Source: Glossina fuscipes (taxonomy: Eukaryota; Arthropoda; Insecta; Diptera; Glossinidae). Taken from it: a stretch of 64,000 nt of DNA. The translations under genes were made by a program, and so were the position numbers. The stretch lies in assembly GCF_014805625.2 (NCBI RefSeq), contig NW_023998564.1, positions 1,452,446 to 1,516,445 on the forward strand. Reading direction: 5' to 3'. A model generated the notes under the pieces. The model searched no databases. It saw nothing but the letters and a program-made list of their open reading frames with translations, and was not told the origin of the DNA. Shown one piece after another: positions 25,274 through 37,547 of this stretch (position 1 is its first letter; each line of letters opens with the position of its first letter).

Positions 25274-25495
25274 ATGCTAAACGAAAATAACAGCAACAGT
25301 ACTAGCAACAACAACAACAAGAATAACTCTGAAGTGTCTGAAATATTTTTGAAAAAATTAAATAAAAAAAAATTGTGCGTTTTTAGCTTTGAAGTAAATT
25401 GCAAGATTTTTCTATTTATTTTTTTTTTTGTTTTTTACGTCGATCCGAGCATTCTTATGAAATCGGCAAATTGGTTGGAGTCCAACAATGAGAAG
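25274..25495 (+). CDS. Candidate first coding exon (short), unidentified gene
   Basis: At 25457 an ATG opens a 13-codon frame (MKSANWLESNNEK) that runs straight into AAG|GTAAGC, a very good splice donor, at 25496. The preceding 180 bp have the look of a fly 5'UTR: AACAGCAACAGTACTAGC followed by CAACAACAAC, then A- and T-rich runs. The frame is also open upstream from 25274, but that part translates to poly-N and F-rich sequence and is probably untranslated. I do not recognise the peptide and found no downstream exon in the window, so the next exon could lie beyond it. Alternatively the match to a donor is chance. The strand and role rest on the donor and composition only. Confidence 0.3.
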
Positions 25496-25559
25496 GTAAG
25501 CGAGCGCATAAAGAGTTTATTGATTATATTTAAGTATACTTGTTATTAATTTCCTGATA

Positions 25560-26380
25560 TTGATAGGAAATGTGTCAATCATACGTCTCGATTTATATAT
25601 CACAAATTAGTTTTTTGTTTTTGGAATATTGTTACTCAGTACTTACTACTTTCGGGCATTAAAGTGTTTTTTTCTTAATCACATTACCTACCTCTTATGT
25701 TCCCAAAAAAAATTTCTCTGCGACCGGATCAAAACCTTTATAGATTGTTGAAATCATCGTGACTTTTTGATTTTGTTTTTTGGGGTTCCACATGTCCAGG
25801 AGTACTTCTCTTTACAGTCATTTACATTCAATTTTATCTATTTTAGTATGATAGGTGTTAGCCCAGGTTAGGTTTATCCTGACGGTACCACAGATTCTGG
25901 TTTTCAGACTATAAAGATATTTTGCTAAATCTAAATTATTATAAAAGGTGTCAACATAAATGTTAAATCACTTATTGAGAAATGGTGCCAATTATTTCAC
26001 TTATTGTATTTTGCAAGTTACTGCCTTAGATTCATATGCCATTCTATTTAAAATTCCATATGTAACTAGTTTCATCAGATAGTATTCGGAATTTTAGTCG
26101 ACCATGCCATCGAATCATTCCCTTACCTAACGAGAAGTTTTGAGTGGAGGTGTAGACCTTACTTATGTCAGACAAACTGAATTGTTATCGGCACACAGAA
26201 ATGTACGCTCACGGTCTTTGCGTGAAGTTCGATGAAAAGCGTTAGTGTGTGCATACAGCAGACAACGTGTTACGGTTGAACCGGTATTTTCAAGGCTATG
26301 GTCGAATAATGCTCAGTAGTATTTCCAGTGTTTCATAGAACAGTGCAGTGCTCCTAAATCGAATTTATCCGCCTAATTGG
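25560..26380. other. No recognised element
   Basis: AT-rich sequence without gene or repeat signature, between the candidate exon and the SINE copy. If the exon is real this is intron. Confidence 0.4.
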
Positions 26381-26384
26381 ATGG

Positions 26385-26545
26385 GGTAGGCAAAGAATCT
26401 CGACTAAGAACTCAATGGTCGTGAGTTCAAATCTCAAGTGCGGTAGAGTTTTCAATAAAGCCTCTAGTCATTAGGCACTAGTGATTTCAGACTTTAGTCT
26501 TAGCATTTATTTCTCTGGTTAAAAAATTGAGAACAATAATGCAAT
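26385..26545 (+). mobile_element. SINE copy (tRNA-derived)
   Basis: TAGGCAAAGAATCTCGACTA, then a CAATGGTCGT spacer, then GAGTTCAAATCTCAAGTGCG and GTAGAGTTTTC. This is the same order as the copy at 60.13 kb. GTTCAAATCTC resembles a pol III B box (GGTTCGANTCC). The copy ends TCTCTGGTTAAAAAATTG and AACAATAAT, matching the 60.2-kb copy's TCTCTGGCTAAATTTAT and AACAATAAT tail. No ORF, as expected for a SINE. Confidence 0.65.
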
Positions 26546-27430
26546 ACAAAATTTTACCTTATATAGAATATATGATCAGTTATCTGGTCACCTGGATATA
26601 CATTTTATTTGTAGTTAACAAGAGAAATATCTTAAAAAAGGCGTACGATAACTTCACTTTCAATTGGGAGAAAGTTCAAGGTGTGATGTAATATTGTTTT
26701 ACGTTAAAAATCATTTGCAGTTCTCTAGAGTATTTTAAATAAGAATTTTTTCAGTTCCTGTTTAGTTGAAATAGGCCCTTGGTAGGCAAGAAAAACAAAA
26801 ATTTAAAACACTTATAGAAAAGATTTAATTTTTTCTATCAAGTTTTTTCCACCTAAGAAGCTGCGATAGTTGCCAACAAAATCAAGTGTTATCTTTAGAG
26901 GAAGTTTTATTAATAAAAGATTTTTGCAAATACCGAAATGGTTTAGTGACAATTTCATGACTTAACAATCACAAATACGACATTGTGGAACTTAAGTTAA
27001 TTTCTATGTGTTAGGTCTGTTTGATTTTTTTTCAAACTAGACGGACGTTTGCAGCTAAACATGTGATAAATACTAAATTAAAACATCTCGATTAGTTGAT
27101 TATTACACAGTTTAACACCTTAAAAAGTTTAAATTTCCTTTATTATGTACCTTATCATATTTGACTGTTACAGGTGTTATGTAATGTTCTGTAATTCTTC
27201 CAGCTTTTCCTAAAGGTCTAAAAAAATAAATATTTTTATACGAGTATATATAATAGTTTAATTATATAATATTTAGAGACGAATATTAGCAACTTGAAGC
27301 TATATTTCGATGTGTTACTTTTAGCATTATGAGATGTTTGCTAACCTTGCAAATGTGTAAAATATGACACAAAAACCGAAATTTTTATGCAAATATACTT
27401 TTATTTTCTTCTTATATCCTGTGCTACCAC
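26546..27430. other. AT-rich stretch, nothing recognised
   Basis: No gene or element signature is recognised. Confidence 0.4.
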
Positions 27431-27439
27431 AGGATTCAA

Positions 27440-27970
27440 AACTAATTTTTTTTTGTATTATAGTTGTCGATTCAGAATCATATAGTCACTCGGATAAGAT
27501 CTATCCGGACATCGGTCCGTGCGTCCATCAGTTCTTCTGTCTGTTTGTCTGGTGTTCCTTCTTGCCAGGTTGTTTGAAACTACGAATCGCACTTTTTGAG
27601 ATATTTTGACGACGTTTGGCACATTGATGAATTTTTTTGTGGGTCTCAAGAATTTATGCTCTTGAAAATTGTTCAAATTGGACCATGTTCACTACCACAC
27701 CTCGTATTAGACTTTTGGAAAAACATTTGCGATTTTTAAGATATCTCGGTTAAAAACAGGATAAAAAACTCGGGGAAAATTTAGATAGGCCGGTACAATT
27801 GTTCTATAAAGTTTTTTTCGAAAAAGCATTCTTTTGCATGACAATAAAGTTCAATTTTCGTTGCTTTCGTTATAGCTTTACTGTCTTAAGCTTCAATAGT
27901 ATTCATGATGCAGGGTATTTAATAGTTGGCCAATAGTTACGCTTGCCTAGCGATTTTTATCTTGTTTTGT
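27440..27970 (+). repeat. Dispersed repeat, family B (plus orientation, longer variant)
   Basis: Contains the family-B words TCCGTGCGTCCATCAGTTCT, TGTCTGTTTGTCTGG, CGCACTTTTTGAGATATTTT and GACGACGTTTGGCACATTGA. It ends in the shared tail module (GCAGGGTATTTAATAGTTGG near 27911). It carries about 200 bp more internal sequence than the other copies. Confidence 0.5.
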
Positions 27971-29290
27971 ACTAGAAGGATCAAGATGACTTTGCATATC
28001 TAAAATAAAAAACGGAAACATTTAAAAAGACCGAAACTGAAGATTTTGTATATGTCCTTTTGGTACATGGCCGTAGATCACAATTAGCCGAAGACTAGGT
28101 AACTTATCATTCGAAGCCGATGTCTAGCCTAAAAACATATATATGAGAAAGAAATAGAAAATCTTACCGAAAAAACTCCCTACAAAGATCTGAGTCATAG
28201 AGAAACCACTCTAACATATGATCTATCAAGGAAACTGAATTAAAACTGACTTGTAATAAAAACGATTTCTGTAGAATCGGAGCAAGAGTAATTTTATTCA
28301 ATCAACTCTCAAACCTATAATATATTTATGTTTGATATGCTAAGTATAACATATTCCCTTCCAGAGCGTATGTTTTTTTTTTTCCTTTTTTTTAAAAACT
28401 TGCTTCAGTCAAAGTCATAGCGATCTTTTAAGAAGCTATCACGTGCCAAAGTATTGATAACATCTTTCCTGTTTTTTTTTTTTTTTAATTTTTTGTTTGG
28501 AATTAATACTTAGTTATAAAGCGACTGCAAAAGAGGAATAATATTTGCATCAATTTTTTATTTCTTTGTTTTTATATATGAATAAATGTTTTAAATATCA
28601 GCAGTTATTTCTACATACCTGAGCAAGGGGAGAAGGATTCAAAGAGAGAGAGAAAAAAAAAAGATTTTCTGACTTGGCTTAATTAGGTGAAAATACAATA
28701 GACAATATAGGAAAACAATTAAAAAATCAATAAATGAATGAAGATTTATTTGTTATTTCCTTTACAATACAAATAAGCGGTTGATAAACAATGCAACAAC
28801 AATATAGACACTTGTTTCGATTTAAGATAAACACAAATTGAGCTAATTACAAATTAAGCATCTAAAAGCTATCAGTAATGATAATATGCATAAACGAGCC
28901 TACACATACCCGTAAAGACACATACACACACACACACACACAAATTTATATGTTTATAAATATACACCTGAGTATACATGAAAACAAAAGGAATTGTGTA
29001 TCAAAAAAAAATAAAAAGAAAATTGAAGAACGACACATTTGTGCCTACAAATTTTATATAACAATAAAATAAACACTTCACGTCAATTCATTTATGTATA
29101 TAATGAAGTGCATTAAGTTTACTACAAGTTGTTGTTATCTACACAAACTAAAATTGTAACGACCATATGTTTAATAGTTCAGACCGTATCGTTTATTGCT
29201 TTTGCCTCATTACTACTGATTATAACCTAAATACTTATTTAATAAATGAGTGCAATTATAAGCACAGTACAGTACAGTTACAGTAGGCCG
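27971..29290. repeat. AT-rich stretch with T-runs and a (CA)n microsatellite
   Basis: No gene. T homopolymer blocks at 28373-28394 and 28471-28487, and a (AC)n tract at 28921-28942. Other sequence is unremarkable. Confidence 0.5.
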
Positions 29291-29299
29291 CGGTCTATC

Positions 29300-29640
29300 A
29301 TTATATATCCTACACCAATATGCAGTTACTCACATAACGACTTTTCAAGATAAGGCGTTGTATGGGAAGTGGTCGAAAAAATTGTTCGATTAAAACTACT
29401 TTCAATACCTTAGTCCAAAACACATCGATATAGCAAATTTCATCAAAATATCTCAAAAATTGCGACCCGCGCGTCAAACACAAGAAAACAAGATGGACAG
29501 ACGCTGACAAACTCAGATAAATTCAGAAAGTGATTTTGAATCAATCGGTATAATAAAAGCTGAGTTAATCTAAAATCTGGCTTGGTGTTGGATATATCCG
29601 CATAAACTTAACATACTTTGTACCACTTGTGAGTCCATTA
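29300..29640 (-). repeat. Dispersed repeat, family B (minus orientation)
   Basis: GGCGTTGTATGGGAAGTGGT, then TTTCAATACCTTAGTCCAAA, ACACATCGATATAGCAAATT, TCATCAAAATATCTCAAAAA, CACAAGAAAACAAGATGGAC and finally CATACTTTGTACCACTTGTG. This is one of the best preserved copies. It includes the segment with GATTTTGAATCAATCGGTAT that also occurs at 33.8 kb. Confidence 0.65.
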
Positions 29641-29649
29641 CTTCTTTTA

Positions 29650-32600
29650 TTTGCTTCAAATTGGTTGTTATCGGACTTTTTCCATATAACAAAAGAAATA
29701 AATGCAAATTTCATCTATTTTATCTACGTGAGTTACTCTTCTACTGAAGTTGACGTACGCGAAACAATTGTACATAAAATAGCAGAACACTATTGAAACA
29801 AATTGAGAATGGAAATACTAACGCTCAATTGAAAAACGATGTTATGTTTATTTATACTTATTAAGCAATCTATCACCTTCGCCTAGACATTGAATATCGC
29901 TGGGTAAGTGTAAGGTCCCTAGAGTTGTTTGGCAAATGACTTTAAATTTCAGGTGACTTTGGAGAACTCTAGATAAATTAATCGGTCGAGAAAGAAAGTT
30001 TTTGTGACAGTGACATTCGAACAACTGTAAATAAATCAAAGGCTCTATAGTATTGACGAGGTATAAAAGAAAGCATTACGCTTTTCTTTCGTATAGAATT
30101 CCATGGTATATTACGGTGGTGGCCGAAAGGAAGGCTTGTGGGTGCGTCCTCAATTGGTTAATATTATGTCTTTGCTGGCTGAGCAAGTACTATAGCTACG
30201 ATCAAGTACGATCCATGGCCATAATATATGATACGTCAACCGCGGGAACACCGATTTGTTAGCTACAACTTTTATTTAATTCTCCATCCAGCAACTAGCA
30301 TGAGGATTTTATGAAATAATCTGAGAATCTACACTCAGTGGTACAGATTGGCTTTTCTCTCCGTGCACTTGCTGCGTACCTGGAATTGCCTAACCTCCGC
30401 AGGATGAAATCACTCTAAATTAATGGTATATAGAAGGATGCATTACGATCCCAGATGAGGATTTCATAACCTAATCTACGAGCTTACATCTAATTACTAG
30501 GTTTTTTTCAAGGCTGCAGGGCCGAAAAGTGCTCCCTCTCCCATAAAACACACATACAAAAGTCGTGAGATTTGACGTTAACTAAGTTAAGTTTATTAAT
30601 TTCGTATCTACTCATCTGCCCCTTGTTAACATTGTTAAAGCCTAGAATCTTGAACTAAACATGTATATGCTACATTTAGCAAATCTGGCTTCATTATTAA
30701 TTTTTGCAATAGAAAATGAATCGGTTCAAAGATCTTCTTTTAAGAAGGCTTCTTAAAACGCCAAATTACTACTGCTCAATCCATCCGACTTCATTCTCAG
30801 GTAGGCAGATAAACAGTGACGCATCAGCCATTGTCAATAACGGTTTAAATTCGTTGAAAGATTGAAATTTTTACACTAAATAACGCCCTCTAGAGAGCTA
30901 GATAATCTACGATAAAGAGTTCTTTGTGGACTCCTTCTACATCCTAAATTATTATAAATTTAATACTGCACGTTACTTTATCGAGCTTAAACCAAGTCGT
31001 AAGTTTCCCAGTTGCTACTTTCTCTCAAGCATTTTGAAAACTTCTCCTCACCTCAATTAATATTGAAATTAATATCTTTTCTAGGCAAACTGTCCTCGAA
31101 GACAAACACTCTTTAGATTCGCCGATCCGTATGTTTAGTTTTTAGGGGTAAGGTGGATAGAGATTGGATAAAAATTACGACTAACAAGTCAATGTCCGCG
31201 GGACGAAATCCCACCAAAAGCTCAGCGAGCATATTTGGTGGTACTTCTTTAGCGAGTGCGAGCGAGTCGATAAAGGCATAATAAGCCCTGTCTCTTTCGC
31301 CACTTCTTTCTAACCGTCAATGTATTGCGCGCAAACGGAACATCGTCTGAGCGATGAAAGAAAACAAATGTAGACATTCAATTATCTGCTCTGCTTGGCT
31401 CCTCTCTAAAGTTCCATATCTGCCGGTTCCTTAGATGTTATAGTTTTTGCTGCTTTTGAAGAATCACAATACAAAAATAACAAATACGCTCTGTTAGCAA
31501 GATTTAAGTAGCTTTCCAAGCCACGTTTCTGTTTTGCACTTTACCATTCCCTTACTGACATTCTGAGTGTACTGGATTGATCCCTATTGCCAATTCGTTC
31601 ACACTCCGTTCCTTTTATGTTAAAAAATCTTCTCAGCCCATATTTCGTACGAGCTCGTGGACGTTTTCTCTTGTTCCCGAACTTTGGTTAGCTATATGGA
31701 AAGTGGCCTCTACAGCTTTACTCTTATTGAATTCTACTAAATGCTTGGACACAAGTGGATGAGTAAGAAGCCCATGTTGGCAATTTTATGTTTAATCGAT
31801 ATTAATTGAAATTTATTCACGCCTGTTTTCAGAAACTGAAAACTTCACTTACATGATTGCAATTAACCAGCTTATGGCGAAAATCTTATACAAATTCAAT
31901 ACAAATCTTTTAAACGTTATTATAGTTCATCAATTGCACAAATACTTGCTTAATTCGGGACAAGTATTTGAACAAGCGTCCTTAAGGAGAATTCTCTTCT
32001 TTCAATACGAAGATCTTGTCATATTTTACTTTGTTTCTTATACCGCTCTTGTCATACTTTGCTCTACTAATCGCACTTGTTAGGTTTAGGTTAGGTGTGT
32101 TAGGTTTAGATTTTGAACTATTTTCTAATTTATTACGAAATTTTCATATCTGAACTGGAAACAAAAAAAAACCTTTTTATTTAAGTTGTATTTGGGTTAA
32201 AAGGCTACTATCACAATTTGTTACACTTTAATTCCATTTTTTATTTTTTTTTACCCTCTTTCCTACTGAGATACATATTTTGGCGGTACTTAATCTTTTA
32301 TGTCTACCATAAGTCTCTAGTTTCTTTTCGGGGCTTCTTTTTTGCTTGATATCTTTAAACAAATTCAATGAATTAGTTTTTTTTTTTTTTTTTTGGTTAA
32401 TCTTTGTATAAATTTGGCATAAATTTGGATAATTCATGCAAACAATTGGGATACAAAAGCAATAGAGAAAAAAAGTTTGCAAAGTGTGGGAAACGATAAG
32501 TAAATTTATACTCCTGTCGGGAAAGATATGTTGTAATAAAAAAACCAAAAAAAAAAAGACATTTTACAAGAAAACCCGTAATCGCAAACCACAGGAAACT

Positions 32601-32910
32601 TAAAACTAAACCAGCAACTGAATTGATGCTAAATCATCTATTATCGCAACATACCCACTATACAAAGTAAGGTATTTGCAAACAAAAAAACAACAAAACA
32701 AAAAGAGAAATTCAACTTATCGAACTAAAAACTCGGGTTGAGCTTGTTTTTCTAAGAATTTGTTTATCAATTACTTAACGACGAGATATTTTTTTTGCTA
32801 TTTATAATTCATTGCAGTTCTTGCAAGGCTTATTGTCGTACAAGGCAATCATATCGTTGTTAGATTCCCCCTTACATATGGTATAGGCACAATATACGCA
32901 CTTCACTTTT
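29650..32910. other. AT-rich stretch, mostly unrecognised; weak SINE-like patch at 31.14-31.23 kb
   Basis: No confident gene. Around 31185-31215, ACTAACAAGTCAATGTCCGC followed by GGGACGAAATCCCACC resembles the SINE B-box region of other copies but is too diverged to call. A TTAGG-like cluster lies at 32079-32109. A T-run interrupts 32378-32394. Short open frames here have no family resemblance. Confidence 0.35.
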
Positions 32911-32915
32911 TGTTG

Positions 32916-33103
32916 CTTAACCATTCTGCTCCGCGATCACTTTTAGGTTCTTAACAGTTCAGATCCACGATCACGATTTAGACACTTAACCGTTCAGATC
33001 CAGATTTCGTCTTAGGCCATCTTAACCTTAACCATTGAGTCTTAACCATTCAGATCCACGAAGACATTTAGGCCTTCAACAATTCAGATCCACGGTCACT
33101 TTT
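32916..33103 (+). repeat. Minisatellite, about 35-bp unit, six partial units
   Basis: Units begin with CTTAACCATTCAGATCCACG or variants at 32916, 32950, 32985, 33021 (short unit), 33041 and 33074. Each is followed by ATCACTTTTAGG-type sequence. Spacings are 34, 35, 36, 20 and 33 bp. The units differ by a few bases each. No coding frame runs through the array. Confidence 0.75.
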
Positions 33104-33109
33104 GTATAA

Positions 33110-33645
33110 TTTAAGCGGCTGGCGGTAGATAAATAAAAACTATAAATGCGAGGGATGGAAAAAAATATGATATTAGCATTTAAAAACTACTCAAAGATTC
33201 GTCGTAAGCTTTAAGGCATTATTTTCTTCTTCTTTTAAAACATTAAAATTAATATTTATTGTCTCAATTATGTCCTTCCTTACAACTACTACGGATTCTT
33301 TTTGTTTCTTAATTATGTTTACGCTAATGGGTAAATAAAAATTTAAACTTTAAAATAGATTCTCGTACATAGCTTAACTAATTTAAAGATTACAATGAAG
33401 TTTCGCGTCATAGCATTAAAATATAATGCAAATTAATATTTAGAAGTAAATTTTTGAATCGAACTGACAGCAAAGATCAGAATGTGTTAAACAAGTAACA
33501 ACAAGTTCTTAAAGCGAATAATATAAGCAAATTCCAGAAGTTATCGTCGGCTATTAAATATCTACCTACTAATTTTATTACAACAATATATAACTACAAT
33601 AATTTATAACAAGCGGATCATTAACATTTAAATGAAATTATAATT
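33110..33645. other. AT-rich stretch, nothing recognised
   Basis: No gene or element signature is visible between the minisatellite and the family-B repeat. Confidence 0.45.
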
Positions 33646-33649
33646 TCAA

Positions 33650-33945
33650 AGTGATCGACAAAGTGGTCCGTTCTCTATGATTTTTAGCAGCTTCGATCTT
33701 TAGGCCAAAACATGCCGGTGTACGGTGCCGGTTGCAGCAAAATATCCCAAAAATTGGTACCGATAGGTTAAAGACAAGTAAACCAGACAGTCTGCTCAAG
33801 AGACGAGCTTAAATCGAGTTAGAAAATGATTTTGAATCGATACGTATAATAGTAGATCTATTTTTAAGTTCTTCTGGATATTGCGTAAATTCGTGCTAGC
33901 TTACTATACCCTTGCACCACAAGTAGTACAATGTATAAAAACGAA
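33650..33945 (-). repeat. Dispersed repeat, family B (minus orientation)
   Basis: GGTCCGTTCTCTATGATTT, CTTTAGGCCAAAACATGCCG, GCAAAATATCCCAAAAATTG, TTAAAGACAAGTAAACCAGA and GATTTTGAATCGATACGTAT, ending TACCCTTGCACCACAAGTAG and TACAATGTATAAAAACG. The order is the same as in the 29.3- and 41.4-kb copies. Confidence 0.65.
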
Positions 33946-35905
33946 GGCTGATAACTTTGATCGCTTTTTCTAAACTTTCATTCTGAATCGAAGTAGTTAT
34001 GTCCCACTGCTACTTGGGATTCTAACGATCGAAAAAATTAAAGAAAACCCCTTATGCTTTGTTCAACTTTTGTGCATTTTCATTGGTGATTTCATAAAAT
34101 GCGCATTTCCTGCATCGATGTAACATTTTGAGCCGATTTAGTTATTTCCGATCAGTATTAAAAATCAAGATCGATTATTAACATTATTACAGCTTGGAAA
34201 CGCTAGGCATCCAAAAATGGTTTTAAGCCCGTTTTTTCTCCAAGTACTGTCTGTCTTTACTTACAATGTATTTATTAAAGCAGCCATGTGACTCCTAATA
34301 CCTACCAGATAGTCTACAGCCAATAAGCCAATCGCAACTGCCAAGTCGGTAATCTGCGTTCGTCTTGACAATACTTGGTCGTCGCTGTAGTGAGAGGTCG
34401 GTCGGTCAAGCTGTAACATTACACTGCGACCATTTCCTACATTTTCGTTTTTTTCTTCATTTCTTTCCGATCATCATCGTACTATACCTGTATTGGACTC
34501 TCCCCAAGTGCTCGATCTCGATATAAAAAAAGGGGGATGAGCCCTACGCCAATTCTAAGTTGAGAAGTAAAGCTTTGGCCATATATTCCAATTAGAATTT
34601 CGCATATATCAATCTAGTCTGTCCATGGACAGGGCTTTAAAAGCTGAGTCAGTTTAAAAATAAACACGTGTCAAATTTTAAAAAATCATAAAATATAATT
34701 CAAAATCTCACAGCTATCTGAGTCCTTAGTGCGCACTAGTCCCGTGCAACAAGCTGCTTTGTTCACAATTAACCAAAAGCTTTGCGATATGATCCAAGTC
34801 TTCTTTCGCGTAGTCAACGTTTTATATTCTTTAGAAAACTTTCTATTTAAAACTTGTGACTGTGACAGGGTAGGAAATGAGTGCTAATAATCTTTTCAAC
34901 TTCATTTCGTTTTTGAAACGTAAAGGTTTTCATTCACATTCTGTTGTTCCCAGTTAGTTATAAGCAACTTGACGAACTATGTGTTGGCCATTTGTTGTTG
35001 AACACTTTTGTCTTTATGCCAGGGATAAACGCGAGTTTCTTGAGCAGGAGTTCAACTGAAGTTTTATATTTGTTGTAGAATCCGCATCATCTCTTTCCAC
35101 AAAAAACGAATGAGTGAATTAATTAATTAATGAAGGAATTCCCTGTGGACAAAAGATTATTATTTTTATTTTTTGAGACAAAATTTCTCCGAGAAAAAGC
35201 CATTGCTTTTATGAAAGTAAAGAAAAGCCGTTCTCTTAGCTTAGAATTAGTTTGCAAGTGCTTTTGATGGCCATTTTAAGAACCAAAGAATCGCATATGC
35301 TACTGTCTGCAGTATCCACTTGTTACTTGTAAAGTGCAAAAAACATGCTTACACTTGTACATACGCAAGCTTATGTCAAAATGTTTAACAAAAGCTTCCT
35401 TGAACGCTTTTAAGGTTGTCTGCAGTGTCTACTGATAAATTACATGAATTTGCATGCATACAAAAGCACACGTACTGGCGTTGGGTTACCTGTAAGTTCA
35501 TATCTCTTTTACCTTTTTACAATCATCTCTATCTCTTTCTGCCATTTTCTATCTATCTCTTTCTCGCTCTCTAGTGTGTGCCATCATTAATTTAGAATAT
35601 CAAATAAAATATTTACACATAGCATAACCTTCGATCAATAACAGAAACATAATCTCATAAGCTAGACAGAGAAGGCAATAACAATAACAAAACTATATAG
35701 AGTATGTGTAATTTGTTAGTATGTTTGTGTAAATGAAATAATATATCTATGGTGCGCCCGTCTGACTGCATTATAGTGACCGCGCGAAGGTCAGTTACTA
35801 AGTCAGTCAGTCATTAAGTAGGTACATGTGGGTATAATGTATATAAAAGAGTGCCAAACATAATAAAATATGAAAACAAATGCTCTTAGATGAATATACA
35901 TGCAC
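33946..35905. other. No recognised gene; mixed AT-rich DNA
   Basis: A GC-richer patch at 34300-34440 (repeated GTCGGT words) and a pyrimidine-rich TCTATCTCTTTCT tract at 35520-35575 are the only compositional features. No ORF or element was identified. Confidence 0.4.
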
Positions 35906-35909
35906 GCAC

Positions 35910-37147
35910 ATGAACGCTTAGATGTGTGAATGTTTGTAAACATTTGCATGTATATTTTTATTCTAGGTCCGCGTCTAACGTAGTAAACATGTTCATGCAC
36001 ATCTATACACATACTATTTATTTAATGTCAGCCAGCGACTACTGCCGTACCTACAATTTTACCATTTGTTGCTCTGCTACTGCTGCCATTGCTCTTAAGT
36101 TATGTTAGTGGTTTGCTGTTTTAATTGTTGACGTTGTTGTGAATGTATTTATTTTATATGTTATTAGTGTATGGCCTTGATAGTTCGTATTGTTCTTTAT
36201 AACTTAAAGACACAAGAACAAAAAAGTTTCATTCGATTTTTTATTAAATTTTACGTTTTATTATTAAATTTATATATCTATGTAGGTATGTAAATACCAA
36301 AAAAAAATTCCTGCTTCTTCCCTGCAAATATTTCCATTAATTTAAGTTTAGAGAACAATAATGCGAGCGTGAGTTTTGTTTACATCTACGTAACTAATAA
36401 TAATCTATATTTGGCTCAACCAATGTATGAGCTGTTTTTGTAAAAAATTCTTTTTTTTCATTAAAAAATGAAGAACTAACTAACTGCGGCCGCATACACG
36501 CCCGTCAGAAATGACTTTTGAAACGATTCGTTAAAACAAGGGTTTCAAGTAAACATGTATATATGTGTATATTGTTTAGTATAGTTTTACTTAGGTGTAA
36601 ATATGTTTGTATGTGTACATAATACGAAATCCAAAAAGCAGTCCAAGGTTCTGTTAAAATAACAATATACATATCTATATACATATCTATAAACATATCT
36701 ATATACATATATATATATACATATCTATATACATATATATGTATATAGATACATATGTGTATAATTTCATATAATACTTTAAGCAGTGTATCGCATATCA
36801 ATCGCCACTAAGCGTAATTATGTAAGTGGATACATAATATACGTAAACGTATATCCAATAAGTTTTTATTACTAACAGCAGTACTAGCGCAGTAGCATTA
36901 GTAGTGTTAGTGGTAGTTTATTTTCTTATTAAATATTATTTAAAACTGAGTAAGGAAACTGTATAATATTACCCTTGAGGACGGATCTTCAATAGTTGCA
37001 ACCCAAGACTTTGACACATATACATTATATTCAGAATTTAATCCATACTCAGAACGCTTGCCTTTAAGCTAAGCGGTAGTGAAACCAGCAGTTAGCAAAA
37101 TGAGTTTATTTTTATTTATTTGACATTTAAGGGAAAATGTTTTAAAA
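35910..37147 (+). repeat. Copy 1 of a 1.23-kb duplication, ending at the assembly gap
   Basis: Base for base this segment repeats as 37548-38773. Offsets are 1638 bp, changing to 1626 bp after a 12-bp indel in a TATC/TATA microsatellite (36661-36745). I found only two substitutions outside the microsatellite: 36216 G versus 37854 A, and 36504 G versus 38142 A. The copy runs exactly up to the first N. Its content is AT-rich with no gene. The apparent ORF at 36505-36801 (-) reads through the microsatellite. Confidence 0.9.
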
Positions 37148-37547
37148 NNNNNNNNNNNNNNNNNNNNNNNNNNNNNNNNNNNNNNNNNNNNNNNNNNNNN
37201 NNNNNNNNNNNNNNNNNNNNNNNNNNNNNNNNNNNNNNNNNNNNNNNNNNNNNNNNNNNNNNNNNNNNNNNNNNNNNNNNNNNNNNNNNNNNNNNNNNNN
37301 NNNNNNNNNNNNNNNNNNNNNNNNNNNNNNNNNNNNNNNNNNNNNNNNNNNNNNNNNNNNNNNNNNNNNNNNNNNNNNNNNNNNNNNNNNNNNNNNNNNN
37401 NNNNNNNNNNNNNNNNNNNNNNNNNNNNNNNNNNNNNNNNNNNNNNNNNNNNNNNNNNNNNNNNNNNNNNNNNNNNNNNNNNNNNNNNNNNNNNNNNNNN
37501 NNNNNNNNNNNNNNNNNNNNNNNNNNNNNNNNNNNNNNNNNNNNNNN
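37148..37547. other. Assembly gap (400 N)
   Basis: Exactly 400 unknown bases. Apparent open frames that span it have no meaning. Confidence 0.98.

Noticed and set aside
32079..32109. TTAGG-like words (GTTAGGTTTAGGTTAGG) suggesting insect telomere repeat
   Set aside because: Only three imperfect units, internal in the window, and flies lack TTAGG telomeres; GGTTAGG words are scattered elsewhere, as at 23170 and 25864.
36505..36801. 98-codon minus-strand frame (YIHIYVYRYVYIYMYID-type)
   Set aside because: Translation of the TATA/TATC microsatellite; its counterpart at 38143-38427 is the same repeat.
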